NCBI RefSeq assembly: GCF_000355695.1
Contig: NC_020891.1
Location: 2,046,001-2,110,000, forward strand
DNA: 64,000 nt
Source of the DNA: Clavibacter nebraskensis NCPPB 2581
Lineage (GTDB): Bacteria; Actinomycetota; Actinomycetes; Actinomycetales; Microbacteriaceae
Direction: 5' to 3'
Part shown: in pieces, positions 41,277-51,092 of the stretch
Layout of the letters: every line of letters begins with the position of its first letter
How positions within the stretch are numbered: the stretch's first letter is position 1
Position numbers and translations under genes: made by a program
The notes under the pieces: generated by a model
Database searches by the model: none
The model's input: the letters and a program-made list of their open reading frames with translations, nothing else
What the model was told of the DNA's origin: nothing

Positions 41277-41318
41277 GCCCCCATCGCCTCGATCCGGCGC
41301 CCAGCGACGCGACACGCT

Positions 41319-41332
41319 CGAACAGGTGTTTG
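41319..41332. promoter_or_regulatory. LexA-type SOS box, lexA
   Basis: CGAACAGGTGTTTG fits CGAACRNRYGTTYG at every position and overlaps the lexA -35, so it should give autorepression. Confidence 0.85.
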
Positions 41333-41358
41333 TACGAGGTGCCCCGACTGGATACAGT
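41329..41358 (+). promoter_or_regulatory. Promoter of lexA
   Basis: TTTGTA (41329-41334), 18-bp spacer, TACAGT (41353-41358). Confidence 0.55.
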
Positions 41359-41473
41359 TTCGAGTGCCTGGTGTCCATTCCACCCGGCACCACCGACATC
41401 GCCCCCGCGAGGGCGTCGGCCCGCCGGGCCGACCGTGCCGCGGAGGCGTCGGCGACGAGAGGCGGGCCGTGGC

Positions 41474-42154
41474 ATGACGGACGAGCGAGCGGCGGGAGGC
41501 GGCGCGACGCGGCGCCGCAAGAGCCTCAGCGACAAGCAGATCTCGATCCTGGAGTTCATCCAGCGCACCATCGCCGGCCAGGGCTACCCGCCGAGCATGC
41601 GCGAGATCGGCGACGCCGTCGGCCTCGCGTCGCTCTCCAGCGTCACGCACCAGCTCAACCAGCTCGAGCTCTCCGGCTACCTCCGCCGCGACCCGAACCG
41701 GCCGCGCGCCCTCGAGGTCCTCATCGACCTGCCGGGCTCCGGCGCCGCGGAGAGCGGCGAGCCGTCGACCCCGGTGGGAGACGCCGCCATGGTGCCCATG
41801 GTCGGCCGCATCGCCGCCGGCATCCCCATCACCGCGGAGCAGATGGTCGAGGAGGTCTTCCCCCTCCCCCGCCAGCTCGTCGGCAAGGGCGACCTCTTCA
41901 TGCTCCGCGTCGTCGGCGACTCCATGATCGACGCGGCCATCTGCGACGGCGACTGGGTGGTCGTCCGCCAGCAGAAGACCGCGGAGAACGGCGACATCGT
42001 CGCGGCCATGCTCGACGACGAGGCCACCGTCAAGGTGTTCCGCCAGCGCGACGGCCACACGTGGCTGCTGCCCCGCAACAGCGCGTTCGAGCCCATCCTC
42101 GGCGACTTCGCGGAGGTCGTCGGCAAGGTCGTGGCGGTCATGCGCTCGGTCTGA
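41474..42154 (+). CDS. lexA: SOS repressor LexA
   Basis: 226 residues. The winged-helix DNA-binding domain (residues 17-85) has [36 protein letters not shown]. The protease domain has the Ala-Gly cleavage site at 115-116 (RIAAGIPI), the nucleophile Ser 150 in [11 protein letters not shown] and the base Lys 187 in TVKVFR. It represses SOS genes until RecA filaments trigger self-cleavage. ATG start with a weak ribosome site. Its own SOS box is visible upstream. Confidence 0.97.
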
Positions 42155-42170
42155 TCCCCGCACGACGCAG

Positions 42171-42206
42171 GAGAGCGGCCGGTCCCCGAGGGGGTCGGCC
42201 GCTCTC
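42171..42206. terminator. Bidirectional terminator between lexA and hflX
   Basis: Stem with perfect 10-bp outer arms (GAGAGCGGCC with GGCCGCTCTC) and inner CCCC/GGGG pairing, between convergent genes. Confidence 0.85.
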
Positions 42207-42244
42207 GTGCGTGAGGGGGTCCGTGGTGGCTGGTGCGTCGCGGA

Positions 42245-43810
42245 TCAGACCGCGGGGACCACCGAGTACGCCTGGACCTGCGCCTGCTGCTCCGCCGTCA
42301 CGAGCGCGCGCACGCGCGTGCCCTCCTCGACGTACGAGGTCTCGAGGACCTTGGCGCCGTCGTGCAGCATCGCGACGACCTCGCCGTGCTCGAACGGCAC
42401 CAGGAGGTCGACCTCGATGGTCGGCTGGGGCAGCAGCTCCGCGATGCGGCGACGCAGCTCCTCGACGCCCTCGCCCGTGCGGGCCGAGACGAACACGCCC
42501 TGCGGCGCGAGGCCGCGGAGCACCACGCGGTCACCGTCCGAGGCGAGGTCGCTCTTGTTGAAGACGACGATCTCGGGGATGGACGCGGCATCCACCTCGG
42601 CGATGACCTCGTGCACGGTCGCGAGCTGGGCCGCGGGATCCGGGTGCGAGGCGTCGACGACGTGCACGAGCACGTCCGAGTCGGCGAGCTCCTCGAGCGT
42701 CGAGCGGAAGGCCTCGACCAGCTGGTGCGGCAGGTTGCGCACGAAGCCGACCGTGTCGGCCAGCGTGTAGAGCTGCCCCTGGTCGGTCTCCGTCTTCCGG
42801 ACCGTCGCGTCGAGCGTCGCGAAGAGCGCGTTCTCGACGAGGACGCCCGCCTTCGTCACCCGGTTGAGGAGCGACGACTTGCCGGCGTTCGTGTACCCGA
42901 CGATCGCGACCGAGGGCACCGAGTGCCGGTCGCGGTTGGCGCGCTTGGTGTCGCGTGCCGGCTTCATCGCGGCGATCTGCTTGCGGAGGCGCGCCATGCG
43001 CGTGTTGATGCGCCGGCGGTCGAGCTCGATCTTCGTCTCACCCGGTCCGCGGGATCCCATCCCCGCGCCCGCACCGCCGACCTGTCCACCGGCCTGGCGC
43101 GACATCGAGTCGCCCCAGCCGCGCAGGCGCGGCAGGAGGTACTGCAGCTGGGCGAGCTCGACCTGGGCCTTGCCCTCGCGGCTCTTGGCGTGCTGGCTGA
43201 AGATGTCGAGGATCACGGCCGTGCGGTCGATGACCTTGACCTTCACCACGTCCTCGAGCGCGCGCCGCTGGCTGGGGGCGAGCTCGGTGTCGGCGATGAC
43301 GGTGTCGGCGCCGACGGCGGCCACGAGAGCCCGCAGCTCCTCGGCCTTGCCGCGGCCGAAGTAGGTGCTGGGATCCGGGGTGGGACGGCGCTGCAGGAGG
43401 CCGTCGAGCACGACCGCGCCCGCGGTCTCGGCGAGGGCCGCGAGCTCCCGCATGCTGTTCTCGGCATCGTCGACGGAGCCCTGCGAGTACACGCCGATGA
43501 GCACGACGTTCTCGAGGCGCAGCTGCCGGTACTCGACCTCGGTGACGTCCTCGAGCTCGGTGGAGAGGCCCGGGACGCGGCGGAGCGCCTGCCGGTCGGC
43601 GCGCTCGCTCTGGTCGCCGTCCGAGCCCTGCTCGGTGTCGGGGTTCGCGGAGAGCGCCTGCGCGCCGGACCCGCGGAAGAGGGCGTAGCCGGCCGAGCGG
43701 TTCTCCGCTCGACCGAGGACGCGCGCGACGACATCGTCCCGGTCGGTGTTCTCGGTGGACGTCGTCGTCGTGTCCGCGGGCTCGTGGTCGTGCTCGTCGT
43801 GCGTTGTCAT
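42245..43810 (-). CDS. hflX: GTPase HflX
   Basis: 521 residues. After a disordered acidic/Thr-rich start of about 90 residues come the HflX N-terminal domain (GSVDDAENSMRELAALAETAGA, TYFGRGKAEEL), the glycine-rich hinge MSRQAGGQVGGAGAGMGSRGPGETKIE, and the G domain: GYTNAGKSSLLN, DTVGF and NKSD. HflX splits stalled or stressed ribosomes. It is divergent from the RsmC-like gene with only 40 bp between. TACGAT and GGGAG lie just before its ATG. Confidence 0.95.
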   Translation of the reverse strand: MTTHDEHDHEPADTTTTSTENTDRDDVVARVLGRAENRSAGYALFRGSGAQALSANPDTEQGSDGDQSERADRQALRRVPGLSTELEDVTEVEYRQLRLENVVLIGVYSQGSVDDAENSMRELAALAETAGAVVLDGLLQRRPTPDPSTYFGRGKAEELRALVAAVGADTVIADTELAPSQRRALEDVVKVKVIDRTAVILDIFSQHAKSREGKAQVELAQLQYLLPRLRGWGDSMSRQAGGQVGGAGAGMGSRGPGETKIELDRRRINTRMARLRKQIAAMKPARDTKRANRDRHSVPSVAIVGYTNAGKSSLLNRVTKAGVLVENALFATLDATVRKTETDQGQLYTLADTVGFVRNLPHQLVEAFRSTLEELADSDVLVHVVDASHPDPAAQLATVHEVIAEVDAASIPEIVVFNKSDLASDGDRVVLRGLAPQGVFVSARTGEGVEELRRRIAELLPQPTIEVDLLVPFEHGEVVAMLHDGAKVLETSYVEEGTRVRALVTAEQQAQVQAYSVVPAV

Positions 43811-43838
43811 GTGCTCCCATCGTAGCGCGGGCGTCCGG

Positions 43839-43844
43839 TATCGT
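43839..43844 (+). promoter_or_regulatory. Predicted -10 element of the RsmC-like gene (leaderless start)
   Basis: TATCGT, 6 nt before the ATG at 43851. Confidence 0.5.
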
Positions 43845-43850
43845 CCCGGT

Positions 43851-44468
43851 ATGGCCGACGCGCACTACTTCTCCTCGTCGCCGGCCGGACCCCTGCGCAC
43901 CCGCACCATCGTGGTCGAGCTGGGCGGGCGCACGGTGGACGTCGAGACCGCCGGTGGCGTCTTCAGCCCCGAGCACGTGGACCAGGGCACCCTGGTGCTG
44001 CTGCGCAACGTCCCCGCGCCCCCTGCCGAGGGGCATCTGCTGGACGTGGGCTGCGGCTGGGGTCCGGTCGCCCTCGACATGGCGATGCGGTCGCCCGCGG
44101 CCACGGTGTGGGCGGTCGACGTGAACGAGCGTGCGCTCGAGCTGACGCGGGCGAACGCCCGGTCCCTCGGTCTCGAGAACGTCGAGGCCGTGCCGCCCGA
44201 GGACGTCCCCGCCGACCTCGCGTTCGCCACCGTGTGGTCGAACCCGCCGATCCGCGTCGGCAAGGAGGCGCTGCACGGGATCCTGCTCGACTGGATGCCC
44301 CGACTCGCGCCGGACGCGGACGCCTGGCTCGTCGTGCAGCGCAACCTCGGGTCCGACTCGCTGCAGCGCTGGCTGGTCGACACCCTGCCCGCGGGCCTGG
44401 AGACGACGCGCGCGGCGTCCGACAAGGGCTTCCGGGTGCTGCGCGTGCACCGCGGCGCCGACACCTAG
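43851..44468 (+). CDS. RsmC-like class I methyltransferase
   Basis: 205 residues with SAM motif I LLDVGCGWGPVALDMA, VWAVDVNERALELTRANAR, and the NPP(I/F) motif in VWSNPPIRVGKEALH, typical of guanine-N2 methyltransferases. The start AHYFSSSPAGP.R and the short length match single-domain relatives of RsmC, which methylates G1207 of 16S rRNA. The target here is inferred from similarity. Predicted leaderless. Confidence 0.9.
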   Translation: MADAHYFSSSPAGPLRTRTIVVELGGRTVDVETAGGVFSPEHVDQGTLVLLRNVPAPPAEGHLLDVGCGWGPVALDMAMRSPAATVWAVDVNERALELTRANARSLGLENVEAVPPEDVPADLAFATVWSNPPIRVGKEALHGILLDWMPRLAPDADAWLVVQRNLGSDSLQRWLVDTLPAGLETTRAASDKGFRVLRVHRGADT

Positions 44469-44510
44469 CCCGACGCCGCTCCCCCTGCGTCCGCGGGCGG
44501 GGCGGCAGGA

Positions 44511-45389
44511 TCAGGCCAGCGCCACGACCCCGTCGAACACCAGCTCCGCGGGGCCCGAGAGGCCGACGTGCTCGCCGTCCTCCGTCGGGAACATCCGCAC
44601 CCCGAGCACCCCGCCCGGCAGCTGCACGCGCCACTGGTGCGGTGCGGCGGCGCCGGCCCAGTGCCGCGTCGCGAGGGCGGCCGCCGCGGCGCCCGTACCG
44701 CAGCTCAGCGTCTCGCCGCTGCCACGCTCGTGGACGCGCATCGTGATGTGGCCCACCCCGTCCACGACGAGCGGATCGGCGGGCACCACGAGCTCGACGT
44801 TGGCGCCGTCGGCGGGCTCGGGATCCAGCTGCGGCACGAACGCGAGGTCGGCCTCCGCGAGCTCGTCCTCGCTCGACAGCGCGACCACCACGTGCGGGTT
44901 GCCCACATCGATGCCGAGGCCCGGACGCGCGACCTGGAGGTCCTTGGCGCGCACGAGCGGCTCGCCGCCCGCGAGGGACCACCGGCCGAGGTCGACCTGG
45001 AACCCGGATCCGCTGCGCTGCACGTCCCGTACGCCGGCCCGCGTGCCGATGGGGACCGTGCGGCCCGGGGGCAGCTCGATGAGCCCGTTCTCGATGAGGA
45101 AGAGCGTGAAGACTCGGATGCCGTTGCCGCACATCTCGGCCGGGCTGCCGTCCACGTTGCGGTAGTCCATGAACCACTCGGCGGCCGGGTCCTCGTCGAG
45201 GGCCGCGCGACCCTCGGGGATCCGGCTGGAGAGCACCGCGCGGATCGTGCCGTCGGCGCCGATGCCGAAGTGGCGGTCGCAGAGCGCCTGCACCTGCGTG
45301 TCCGTCAGGTCGATCTCGCCCGCGGGATCCGCGAACAGCACGAAGTCGTTGCCCGTGCCCTGGCCCTTGGTGAACTGCAGGTCTGCCAT
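44511..45389 (-). CDS. dapF: Diaminopimelate epimerase
   Basis: Converts LL- to meso-diaminopimelate. This is a lysine step, and in species with diaminopimelate in peptidoglycan it is also a wall step. Both catalytic cysteines are seen: Cys 87 in [11 protein letters not shown] and the second in [27 protein letters not shown] opens the protein. 292 residues. TAGGCT lies 6 nt before the ATG and overlaps the miaA stop codon, so it may have its own leaderless transcript. dapA and dapB lie at the right end of the window. Confidence 0.96.
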   Translation of the reverse strand: MADLQFTKGQGTGNDFVLFADPAGEIDLTDTQVQALCDRHFGIGADGTIRAVLSSRIPEGRAALDEDPAAEWFMDYRNVDGSPAEMCGNGIRVFTLFLIENGLIELPPGRTVPIGTRAGVRDVQRSGSGFQVDLGRWSLAGGEPLVRAKDLQVARPGLGIDVGNPHVVVALSSEDELAEADLAFVPQLDPEPADGANVELVVPADPLVVDGVGHITMRVHERGSGETLSCGTGAAAAALATRHWAGAAAPHQWRVQLPGGVLGVRMFPTEDGEHVGLSGPAELVFDGVVALA

Positions 45390-45395
45390 CCCGCC

Positions 45396-45401
45396 AGCCT
45401 A
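45396..45401 (-). promoter_or_regulatory. Predicted -10 element of dapF, overlapping the miaA stop
   Basis: TAGGCT on the minus strand; its TAG is also the miaA stop codon. 6 nt before the dapF ATG. Confidence 0.45.
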
Positions 45402-46322
45402 CGGGCGCGCCGCCGGGAGGGCGTCGAGCGCGTGCGCGAGGAGCCGCTCGTCGCGCGCGTCCAGCCGCACGGCGTCGGCGTAGCGGCCGAACCAGGACAC
45501 CTGACGGCGCGCGAAGCGGCGCGTGAGCGCGCGCGTCGCCTCGATCGCCTCGTCCTCGGTGAGCTCCCCCGCGAGCTGCCTGGCCGCCTGCGCGTAGCCG
45601 ATGGCCCGGGAGGCGGTGACGCCGTCGGCGAGCCCGGCCGACAGCAGTCCGGCGACCTCGTCCACCAGGCCGTCCTCCCACATGCCGGACACGCGGGCGT
45701 CGAGCCGCGGCACGAGCTCCTCGCGCGGCAGCGTGAGCGCCAGGATCCGCGCCGGATGCCACGGGCGCGGCTGGGCGGATGCGCGCTCCGGTTGCGGTCC
45801 CGTCATCTCCACGACCTCGAGCGCCCGCACGAGCCGACGCCCGTTGTGCGCGCCGATCCGCTGGGCCGCCGCCGGGTCGAGCTCGCGGAGGCGCCGGTGC
45901 AGCATGCCCGGCCCGGTCGCCTCGAGCTCCTGCTCGAGGCGCTGCCGGATCTCGGGATCGGTCCCCGGGAAGTCGTAGTCGAAGAGCACCGACGAGACGT
46001 AGAGGCCGGATCCGCCGACGAGGATCGGGACGGCCTCGCGCTCGAGGATGCCGCCGATCGCCCCGCGCGCCTCCTCCTGGTAGGCGGCGACGGTGGCCTC
46101 CGCAGTCACGTCGAGGACGTCGAGCATGTGGTGCGGCACGCCCCGCCGCTCAGCCTCGGGCAGCTTGGCCGTGCCGATGTCCATCCCCCGGTAGAGCTGC
46201 ATGGCGTCGGCGTTGACGATCTCCGCCGCTCGGCCCTCGGCCCCCAGCCGTTCCGCGATGTCGAGGGACAGGGCGGACTTCCCGGTGCCGGTGGCGCCGA
46301 CGATCGCGACGATCGGGGTCAC
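45399..46322 (-). CDS. miaA: tRNA dimethylallyltransferase
   Basis: Adds the isopentenyl group to A37 of UNN-reading tRNAs, the substrate for MiaB. P-loop [20 protein letters not shown] at the N terminus, [19 protein letters not shown], and [11 protein letters not shown]. 307 residues. The GTG overlaps the miaB stop as GTGA. A longer frame upstream would run through miaB. Confidence 0.95.
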   Translation of the reverse strand: MTPIVAIVGATGTGKSALSLDIAERLGAEGRAAEIVNADAMQLYRGMDIGTAKLPEAERRGVPHHMLDVLDVTAEATVAAYQEEARGAIGGILEREAVPILVGGSGLYVSSVLFDYDFPGTDPEIRQRLEQELEATGPGMLHRRLRELDPAAAQRIGAHNGRRLVRALEVVEMTGPQPERASAQPRPWHPARILALTLPREELVPRLDARVSGMWEDGLVDEVAGLLSAGLADGVTASRAIGYAQAARQLAGELTEDEAIEATRALTRRFARRQVSWFGRYADAVRLDARDERLLAHALDALPAARP

Positions 46323-47899
46323 GCGCGGTGTCGCGGGTGCGCCGACCCGTCGCCCGCGGCGGTGGGCACACGGAGCGAGGGCAGCCCGAGCGAGACGCGC
46401 GGCGCACCAGCGGCGCTCGACCGCGCGCCCGCCGCTGGCGTCGGCACGCCGCAGGAGTCGGCCTGTGCCCGCTCCCACGCGTCGCCGGCGCGGGTGCGGC
46501 GGATGCGCAGCGGAGCCCGGTCGACCGAGGCGGCGATGAGGTGGAACGGCGCCGCGCGGGTGATCTCGACCTCGACGGCGTCGCCGGGCCGCGGCTCGCC
46601 GCTCCCCTCCGGGACGTCGAGGTGGACGAGGCGGCCGTCCTGCGCCCGGCCCGTGACCCGGCGCGTGTCGCCGTCCTTCCGACCCTCGTGCGCGCTCACG
46701 AGGACCTCGACCGTGCGGCCGACCACGCGCTGGTTCTCCTCATGGCTGATGCGCTCGTGCAGCGCGGTGAGACGCCCGTACCGCTCCTTCACGACGTCGG
46801 CGGGGACCTGCTCCTCCATCGTCGCGGCGGGGGTGCCCGGGCGGATGGAGTACTGGAACGTGAACGCGGAGGAGAAACGGGCCGCCTCGACGACGCGGAG
46901 GGTCTCCTGGAAGTCCTCCTCCGCCTCGCCCGGGAAGCCGACGATGATGTCGGTCGTGATCGCCGCATCGGGGATGCGGGTTCGCACCCGGTCGAGGATC
47001 CCCAGGAAGCGCTCGGAGCGGTACGAGCGGCGCATGGCCTTGAGGATGCGGTCGGATCCCGACTGCAGCGGCATGTGCAGCTGCGGCATCACGGCCGGTG
47101 TCTCCGCCATCGCGTCGATCACGTCGTCGGTGAAGGCGGCCGGGTGGGGGCTCGTGAAGCGGATGCGCTCCAGCCCCTCGATGGCGCCCGCGGCCCGCAG
47201 CAGCTTGCCGAACGCCTGCCGGTCGCCGAACTCGACGCCGTAGGAGTTGACGTTCTGGCCGAGCAGCGTGACCTCGACCGCACCGTCGTCGACGAGGGCC
47301 TGGATCTCGGCGAGGATGTCGCCCGGCCGCCGGTCCTTCTCCTTGCCGCGCAGCGCGGGGACGATGCAGAACGTGCAGGTGTTGTTGCACCCCACCGAGA
47401 TGGAGACCCAGCCGCTCGCGATCTTGTCGCGCTTCGTAGGAAGCGTGGACGGGAACGTCTCGAGGCTCTCCAGGATCTCCAGCTGCGCCTCGCCGTTGTG
47501 CCGCGCGCGCTCGAGCAGCGCCGGCAGGGAGCCCATGTTGTGGGTGCCGAAGACGACGTCGACCCACGGCGCCTTCTCGAGCACGGTCGCCCGGTCCTTC
47601 TGCGCGAGGCACCCGCCGACGGCGATCTGCATACCCTCGTGCCGGCGCTTGACCCCGGCGAGGTGGCCGAGGTTGCCGTAGAGCTTGTTGTCCGCGTTCT
47701 CGCGGACGGCGCAGGTGTTGATGACGACGATGTCCGCCTCGGCGCCCTCAGCCGACACGTAGCCGGCCGCCTCGAGCGACCCCGTGAGCCGCTCCGAGTC
47801 GTGGACGTTCATCTGGCAGCCGTAGGTGCGGACCTCGTACGTCCTGGGCCGGTCGGCTTCGGGCGGGGCGACGCGGACGTGCTCGGCGACGGTGCTCAT
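46319..47899 (-). CDS. miaB: tRNA-2-methylthio-N6-dimethylallyladenosine synthase
   Basis: Radical SAM methylthiotransferase. The N-terminal cluster-binding domain has cysteines in [19 protein letters not shown] and VGGCLAQ. The radical SAM motif is [12 protein letters not shown], and the TRAM domain follows at about 390-455. The last 60 residues are an Ala/Gly/Pro-rich extension not needed by the family. A TAGGAT hexamer lies 9 nt before the ATG. Coupled to miaA. Confidence 0.95.
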   Translation of the reverse strand: MSTVAEHVRVAPPEADRPRTYEVRTYGCQMNVHDSERLTGSLEAAGYVSAEGAEADIVVINTCAVRENADNKLYGNLGHLAGVKRRHEGMQIAVGGCLAQKDRATVLEKAPWVDVVFGTHNMGSLPALLERARHNGEAQLEILESLETFPSTLPTKRDKIASGWVSISVGCNNTCTFCIVPALRGKEKDRRPGDILAEIQALVDDGAVEVTLLGQNVNSYGVEFGDRQAFGKLLRAAGAIEGLERIRFTSPHPAAFTDDVIDAMAETPAVMPQLHMPLQSGSDRILKAMRRSYRSERFLGILDRVRTRIPDAAITTDIIVGFPGEAEEDFQETLRVVEAARFSSAFTFQYSIRPGTPAATMEEQVPADVVKERYGRLTALHERISHEENQRVVGRTVEVLVSAHEGRKDGDTRRVTGRAQDGRLVHLDVPEGSGEPRPGDAVEVEITRAAPFHLIAASVDRAPLRIRRTRAGDAWERAQADSCGVPTPAAGARSSAAGAPRVSLGLPSLRVPTAAGDGSAHPRHRA

Positions 47900-47949
47900 G
47901 ATGTCTCGATCCTACGTGCGTGGACGCCCCGAGCTGCCCGGCGGCCGGG

Positions 47950-48999
47950 TCAGCGGAAGCGGACGCGGGACGAGCCGCGGCGGGTGGCGAGCGCCGCCTT
48001 CGCCGCGTCGCGTACGACGCCGCCCCCGTAGCCGCGCCGCATGAGGAACGACGCGAGCCGGCGCTCGGCCGTCTCGTCGTCGTAGGACGAGAGCTGCCCG
48101 ACGCGCTTCATCGCGACCTCGGTCGCGCGCGCGAGCTCGTCGTCCGGCTGCTCGGCCATGGCCTCCTCGATGACGAGGGGGTCGAGCTTGCGACGGCGCA
48201 TCTCCATCTCGACCGAGCGCCGCCCGAGGCCCTTGCGGTCGAGGTGCGTGTGCAGGATCTGCTCCGCCAGCGCCGCCTCGTCGATGTACTGCAGGGAGAC
48301 GTAGCGGGCGAGCGTCTCCTCGGCGATGTCCGGGTCGATCTCCGCCCCGTCGAGCACCTCGCGCGCCTCCGCGAGCGAGAGCCCGCGACCCCGCAGCCGG
48401 TTGGCGAGGACGTTGTCCGCACGACGCCGCTGGCGCTCGGGCGTCCGCTCGGCGGCGCGCTCCTCCTCGGCCTCCGCCTCGCGGCGCTCGTCCGCGACGC
48501 GGTCCTCCTCGAGCCGGATCATGTCCTGCCGGTACGCCTCGTCCTGCTCCGCCTTGGCGCGCGCCCGCTCGGCCCGCTCCTGCTCGGCGCGCCACGCGGC
48601 CGGGGTCGGGTCGTCCGCGGTGTCGTCCTCCGCCGGCGGCGTCTCCGGGGACACGGCGACCGGGTCGCTGGAGGTTCGAGCCGCCTGGGCCTCGGCCTCC
48701 GCGAGGACACGACGCGCCTCCGCGATGCGCTCCTGCGCGGCGAGGGCTCGACCCGCCTCCGACTCGTCGACCGCCGCGCCGATCGTGACGATGCCATCGA
48801 CCTCCGTGACCGAGCCGCCTCGCGCGGGATGCGTCGGCTCGACCCGCGGCGCGGACGGTTCCTCGACGGACGCCGGCGTCTCGACGAGCGGACGGGCCGC
48901 CGCACGACGCGAACGCCGGTCGGCGAGGGAGGCGACGGGCGCGATCTCGTCGGGCCCGGGGCCCGTGCCCTGCTCGCCCTCGGAGGGGAATCTGACCAT
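47950..48999 (-). CDS. recX: Regulatory protein RecX with a long N-terminal extension
   Basis: The RecX three-helix repeats occupy residues 193-345: LANRLRGRGLSLAEAREVL, YVSLQYIDEAALAEQILHTHLDRKGLG, and DDETAERRLASFLMRRGYGGGVVRDA. RecX caps RecA filaments. The first 190 residues are extra: a disordered part and then a Glu/Arg/Ala-rich stretch (135-190) that looks like a single long charged helix. Typical RecX is 150-200 residues. It is 120 nt downstream of recA, the normal place. Confidence 0.92.
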   Translation of the reverse strand: MVRFPSEGEQGTGPGPDEIAPVASLADRRSRRAAARPLVETPASVEEPSAPRVEPTHPARGGSVTEVDGIVTIGAAVDESEAGRALAAQERIAEARRVLAEAEAQAARTSSDPVAVSPETPPAEDDTADDPTPAAWRAEQERAERARAKAEQDEAYRQDMIRLEEDRVADERREAEAEEERAAERTPERQRRRADNVLANRLRGRGLSLAEAREVLDGAEIDPDIAEETLARYVSLQYIDEAALAEQILHTHLDRKGLGRRSVEMEMRRRKLDPLVIEEAMAEQPDDELARATEVAMKRVGQLSSYDDETAERRLASFLMRRGYGGGVVRDAAKAALATRRGSSRVRFR

Positions 49000-49119
49000 G
49001 GTGCTTCCGTCCTCAGGAGGCCCGAGCGCGCATCACGCGGAACGTGACGCCACGGTCGGGCCGGTGTCGTGCGGGGGCGGGGCGCGTCGTGGGACGCACC
49101 CCGCCGAGGGAGCGCCGGG

Positions 49120-50208
49120 TCAGGCGCTCTTGCGAGCCGACGCCTTGGGCGCCACGGCCGCGACCGGAGCCGGAGCCGCGTCGGCCGCAGGGGCCGCGTC
49201 GGCGTTCGGGTCCTTGACCAGGCCGAGCTTGACCTTGATCTTCTGCTCGATCTCGGCGGCGATCTCCGGGTTGTTCAGGAGGTGCTTGCGCGAGTTCTCC
49301 TTGCCCTGGCCGAGCTGGTCGCCGTCGTAGGTGTACCAGGCACCGGACTTGCGGACGATCTCGTGCTCGACGCCGAAGTCGATGAGGCTGCCTTCGCGGG
49401 AGATGCCCGTGCCGTAGAGGATGTCGAACTCCGCCTGCTTGAAGGGCGGCGCCATCTTGTTCTTGACGACCTTGACGCGGGTGCGGTTGCCCACCGCGTC
49501 GGTGCCGTCCTTCAGCGTCTCGATGCGGCGGATGTCGAGGCGGACCGACGCGTAGAACTTCAGCGCCTTGCCACCGGCGGTGGTCTCCGGGCTGCCGAAG
49601 AACACGCCGATCTTCTCGCGGAGCTGGTTGATGAAGATCATGGTGGTCTGCGTCTGGTTGAGGCCACCGGTGAGCTTGCGCAGCGCCTGCGACATGAGGC
49701 GAGCCTGGAGGCCCACGTGGGAGTCGCCCATCTCGCCCTCGATCTCGGCGCGCGGCACGAGCGCCGCGACGGAGTCGATGACGACGAGGTCGATGGATCC
49801 CGAGCGCACGAGCATATCGGCGATCTCGAGCGCCTGCTCACCCGTGTCGGGCTGGGAGACGAGGAGCGCGTCGATGTCGACGCCGAGCTTCTTCGCGTAC
49901 TCCGGGTCGAGCGCGTGCTCCGCGTCGATGAACGCCGCGATGCCGCCGGCGCGCTGCGCGTTGGCGATGGCGTGCAGCGTCAGCGTGGTCTTTCCCGAGG
50001 ACTCCGGGCCGTAGATCTCGACGATGCGGCCACGCGGGAGCCCGCCGATGCCGAGGGCCACGTCCAGCGCGACGGATCCGGTGGGGATGACGGCGACGGG
50101 CGCGCGCTCATCGCTGCCCAGTCGCATGACCGAGCCCTTGCCGAACTGCCGGTCGATCTGTGCGAGCGCGGTCTCGAGGGACTTCTCGCGGTCTGCCGAT
50201 GATGCCAT
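49120..50208 (-). CDS. recA: Recombinase RecA
   Basis: 362 residues. Walker A GPESSGKT at 67-74, [36 protein letters not shown], loop L2 [22 protein letters not shown] and [13 protein letters not shown]-like [13 protein letters not shown]. The C-terminal tail is Ala/Pro-rich. No intein. ATG with GAGGAGC 4 nt upstream. An SOS-like box and a -10 lie about 170-210 nt upstream. Confidence 0.98.
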   Translation of the reverse strand: MASSADREKSLETALAQIDRQFGKGSVMRLGSDERAPVAVIPTGSVALDVALGIGGLPRGRIVEIYGPESSGKTTLTLHAIANAQRAGGIAAFIDAEHALDPEYAKKLGVDIDALLVSQPDTGEQALEIADMLVRSGSIDLVVIDSVAALVPRAEIEGEMGDSHVGLQARLMSQALRKLTGGLNQTQTTMIFINQLREKIGVFFGSPETTAGGKALKFYASVRLDIRRIETLKDGTDAVGNRTRVKVVKNKMAPPFKQAEFDILYGTGISREGSLIDFGVEHEIVRKSGAWYTYDGDQLGQGKENSRKHLLNNPEIAAEIEQKIKVKLGLVKDPNADAAPAADAAPAPVAAVAPKASARKSA

Positions 50209-50392
50209 GGGGTGCTCCTCATGTCGAAGGTGGGTTGCCTGCAGGCTGTCGCTCCGCTCCCGCTGGCCGCGGGGTCCGGTGCCGACAAGGCGACGGGTGA
50301 TCTCCGCGAGGTGCACGTTATGCGGCGCCGCCGACATCGCTGCCGGAGGGGCCTGACCTGTGCAGTCCGCGCTTCGAATCGCTCCTGTGGGG

Positions 50393-50424
50393 AGCCTACG
50401 CGCGTTCGAAGGGATATTCGAACG
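50393..50424 (-). promoter_or_regulatory. recA promoter with SOS-like box
   Basis: TAGGCT (50398-50393) on the minus strand; TTCGAA about 18 bp upstream as -35. The palindrome GTTCGAA-6-TTCGAAC (50404-50423) contains CGAAGGGATATTCG, which fits the LexA pattern less well than the lexA box but sits where a repressor would act. Confidence 0.5.
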
Positions 50425-50473
50425 GCGCGCCGCGTGTCGTCGACGTATCCGGAGCGAGTCGGACGGGAGGCCT

Positions 50474-50698
50474 CTAGATGCGCGGCTCGGGCACCCCGGC
50501 ACCGTTCCAGCGCGCGCGCGGCACGTCCTGGGCGCGGCAGAGGGCGAGCCAGACCTCGCGGGCGGGCGTCCCGTCCTTCAGCGCCTGCGCGCACGTGCGC
50601 CCGCCGAGCTCTCCGAGCACGAGGTCCGCGACGAGGACCGGCCCGTATCCGGAGCCGAACTCGTCCGAGACGGCCCGCTGGAACTCGCTCAGTCGCAT
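50474..50698 (-). CDS. DUF3046 family protein
   Basis: 74 residues: [43 protein letters not shown], then PREVWLALC-like [15 protein letters not shown]. The family is actinobacterial, usually encoded just upstream of recA, with unknown role. The internal ATG at 50698 gives the conserved MRLSEF start; the frame also has an ATG three codons earlier. Confidence 0.88.
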   Translation of the reverse strand: MRLSEFQRAVSDEFGSGYGPVLVADLVLGELGGRTCAQALKDGTPAREVWLALCRAQDVPRARWNGAGVPEPRI

Positions 50699-50783
50699 GC
50701 CGACCACGCTACCCGCTGCCGCCGGGACGACGACGCCCCGCCCGTCGCGAGGACGGGCGGGGCGGGAGGTCGTGAGGAGAGGA

Positions 50784-51092
50784 TCAGCGCGCGACGAGGT
50801 CGCTGTCGAAGCCGGCGACGAGGTCGTCCGGGATGGTGTCGGGGATGGGGTTGAGCCCCTCGATGACGGCGAGGCGGTCCCCGACCTCGCGCATGATGAC
50901 GGAGATGGGGGTGTCGAGCGCGTCGGCGACGGACGCGAGGATCTCGCTCGACGCCTCCTTCTGGCCCCGCTCGACCTCGCTGAGGTAGCCGAGCGCGACG
51001 CTCGCCTTGCTGGCGACCTGGCGGAGCGTGCGCCCCTTCTGCAGACGGAAGTCCCGTAGGACGTCGCCGATCTCCTGACGGACTAGAACCAC
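50784..51092 (-). CDS. clgR: Cro/C1-type regulator, ClgR family
   Basis: 102 residues. The helix-turn-helix reads IGDVLRDFRLQKGRTLRQVASKASVALGYLSEVERGQKEASSE, and the C-terminal tail is acidic. In Streptomyces and Corynebacterium ClgR activates clpP, clpC and repair genes and is itself degraded by Clp. Position between cinA and recA fits ClgR. It ends in VAR, unlike the C-terminal Ala-Ala degron of some orthologues. Confidence 0.88.
   Translation of the reverse strand: MVLVRQEIGDVLRDFRLQKGRTLRQVASKASVALGYLSEVERGQKEASSEILASVADALDTPISVIMREVGDRLAVIEGLNPIPDTIPDDLVAGFDSDLVAR

Larger units (their letters stand above)
41113..41473. other. Shared regulatory region of the LysM gene and lexA
   Basis: 361 bp with two LexA-type boxes (41246-41259 and 41319-41332), a leftward promoter (41248-41276) and a rightward promoter (41329-41358). 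No gene is seen. The leaders are about 130 nt (LysM) and 110 nt (lexA). Confidence 0.75.

Noticed and set aside
44475-44503. Terminator between the RsmC-like gene and dapF
   Set aside because: GCCGC-CCCC/GGGGCGGC pairing needs a bulge, and the loop is uncertain, so it is not listed as a feature.
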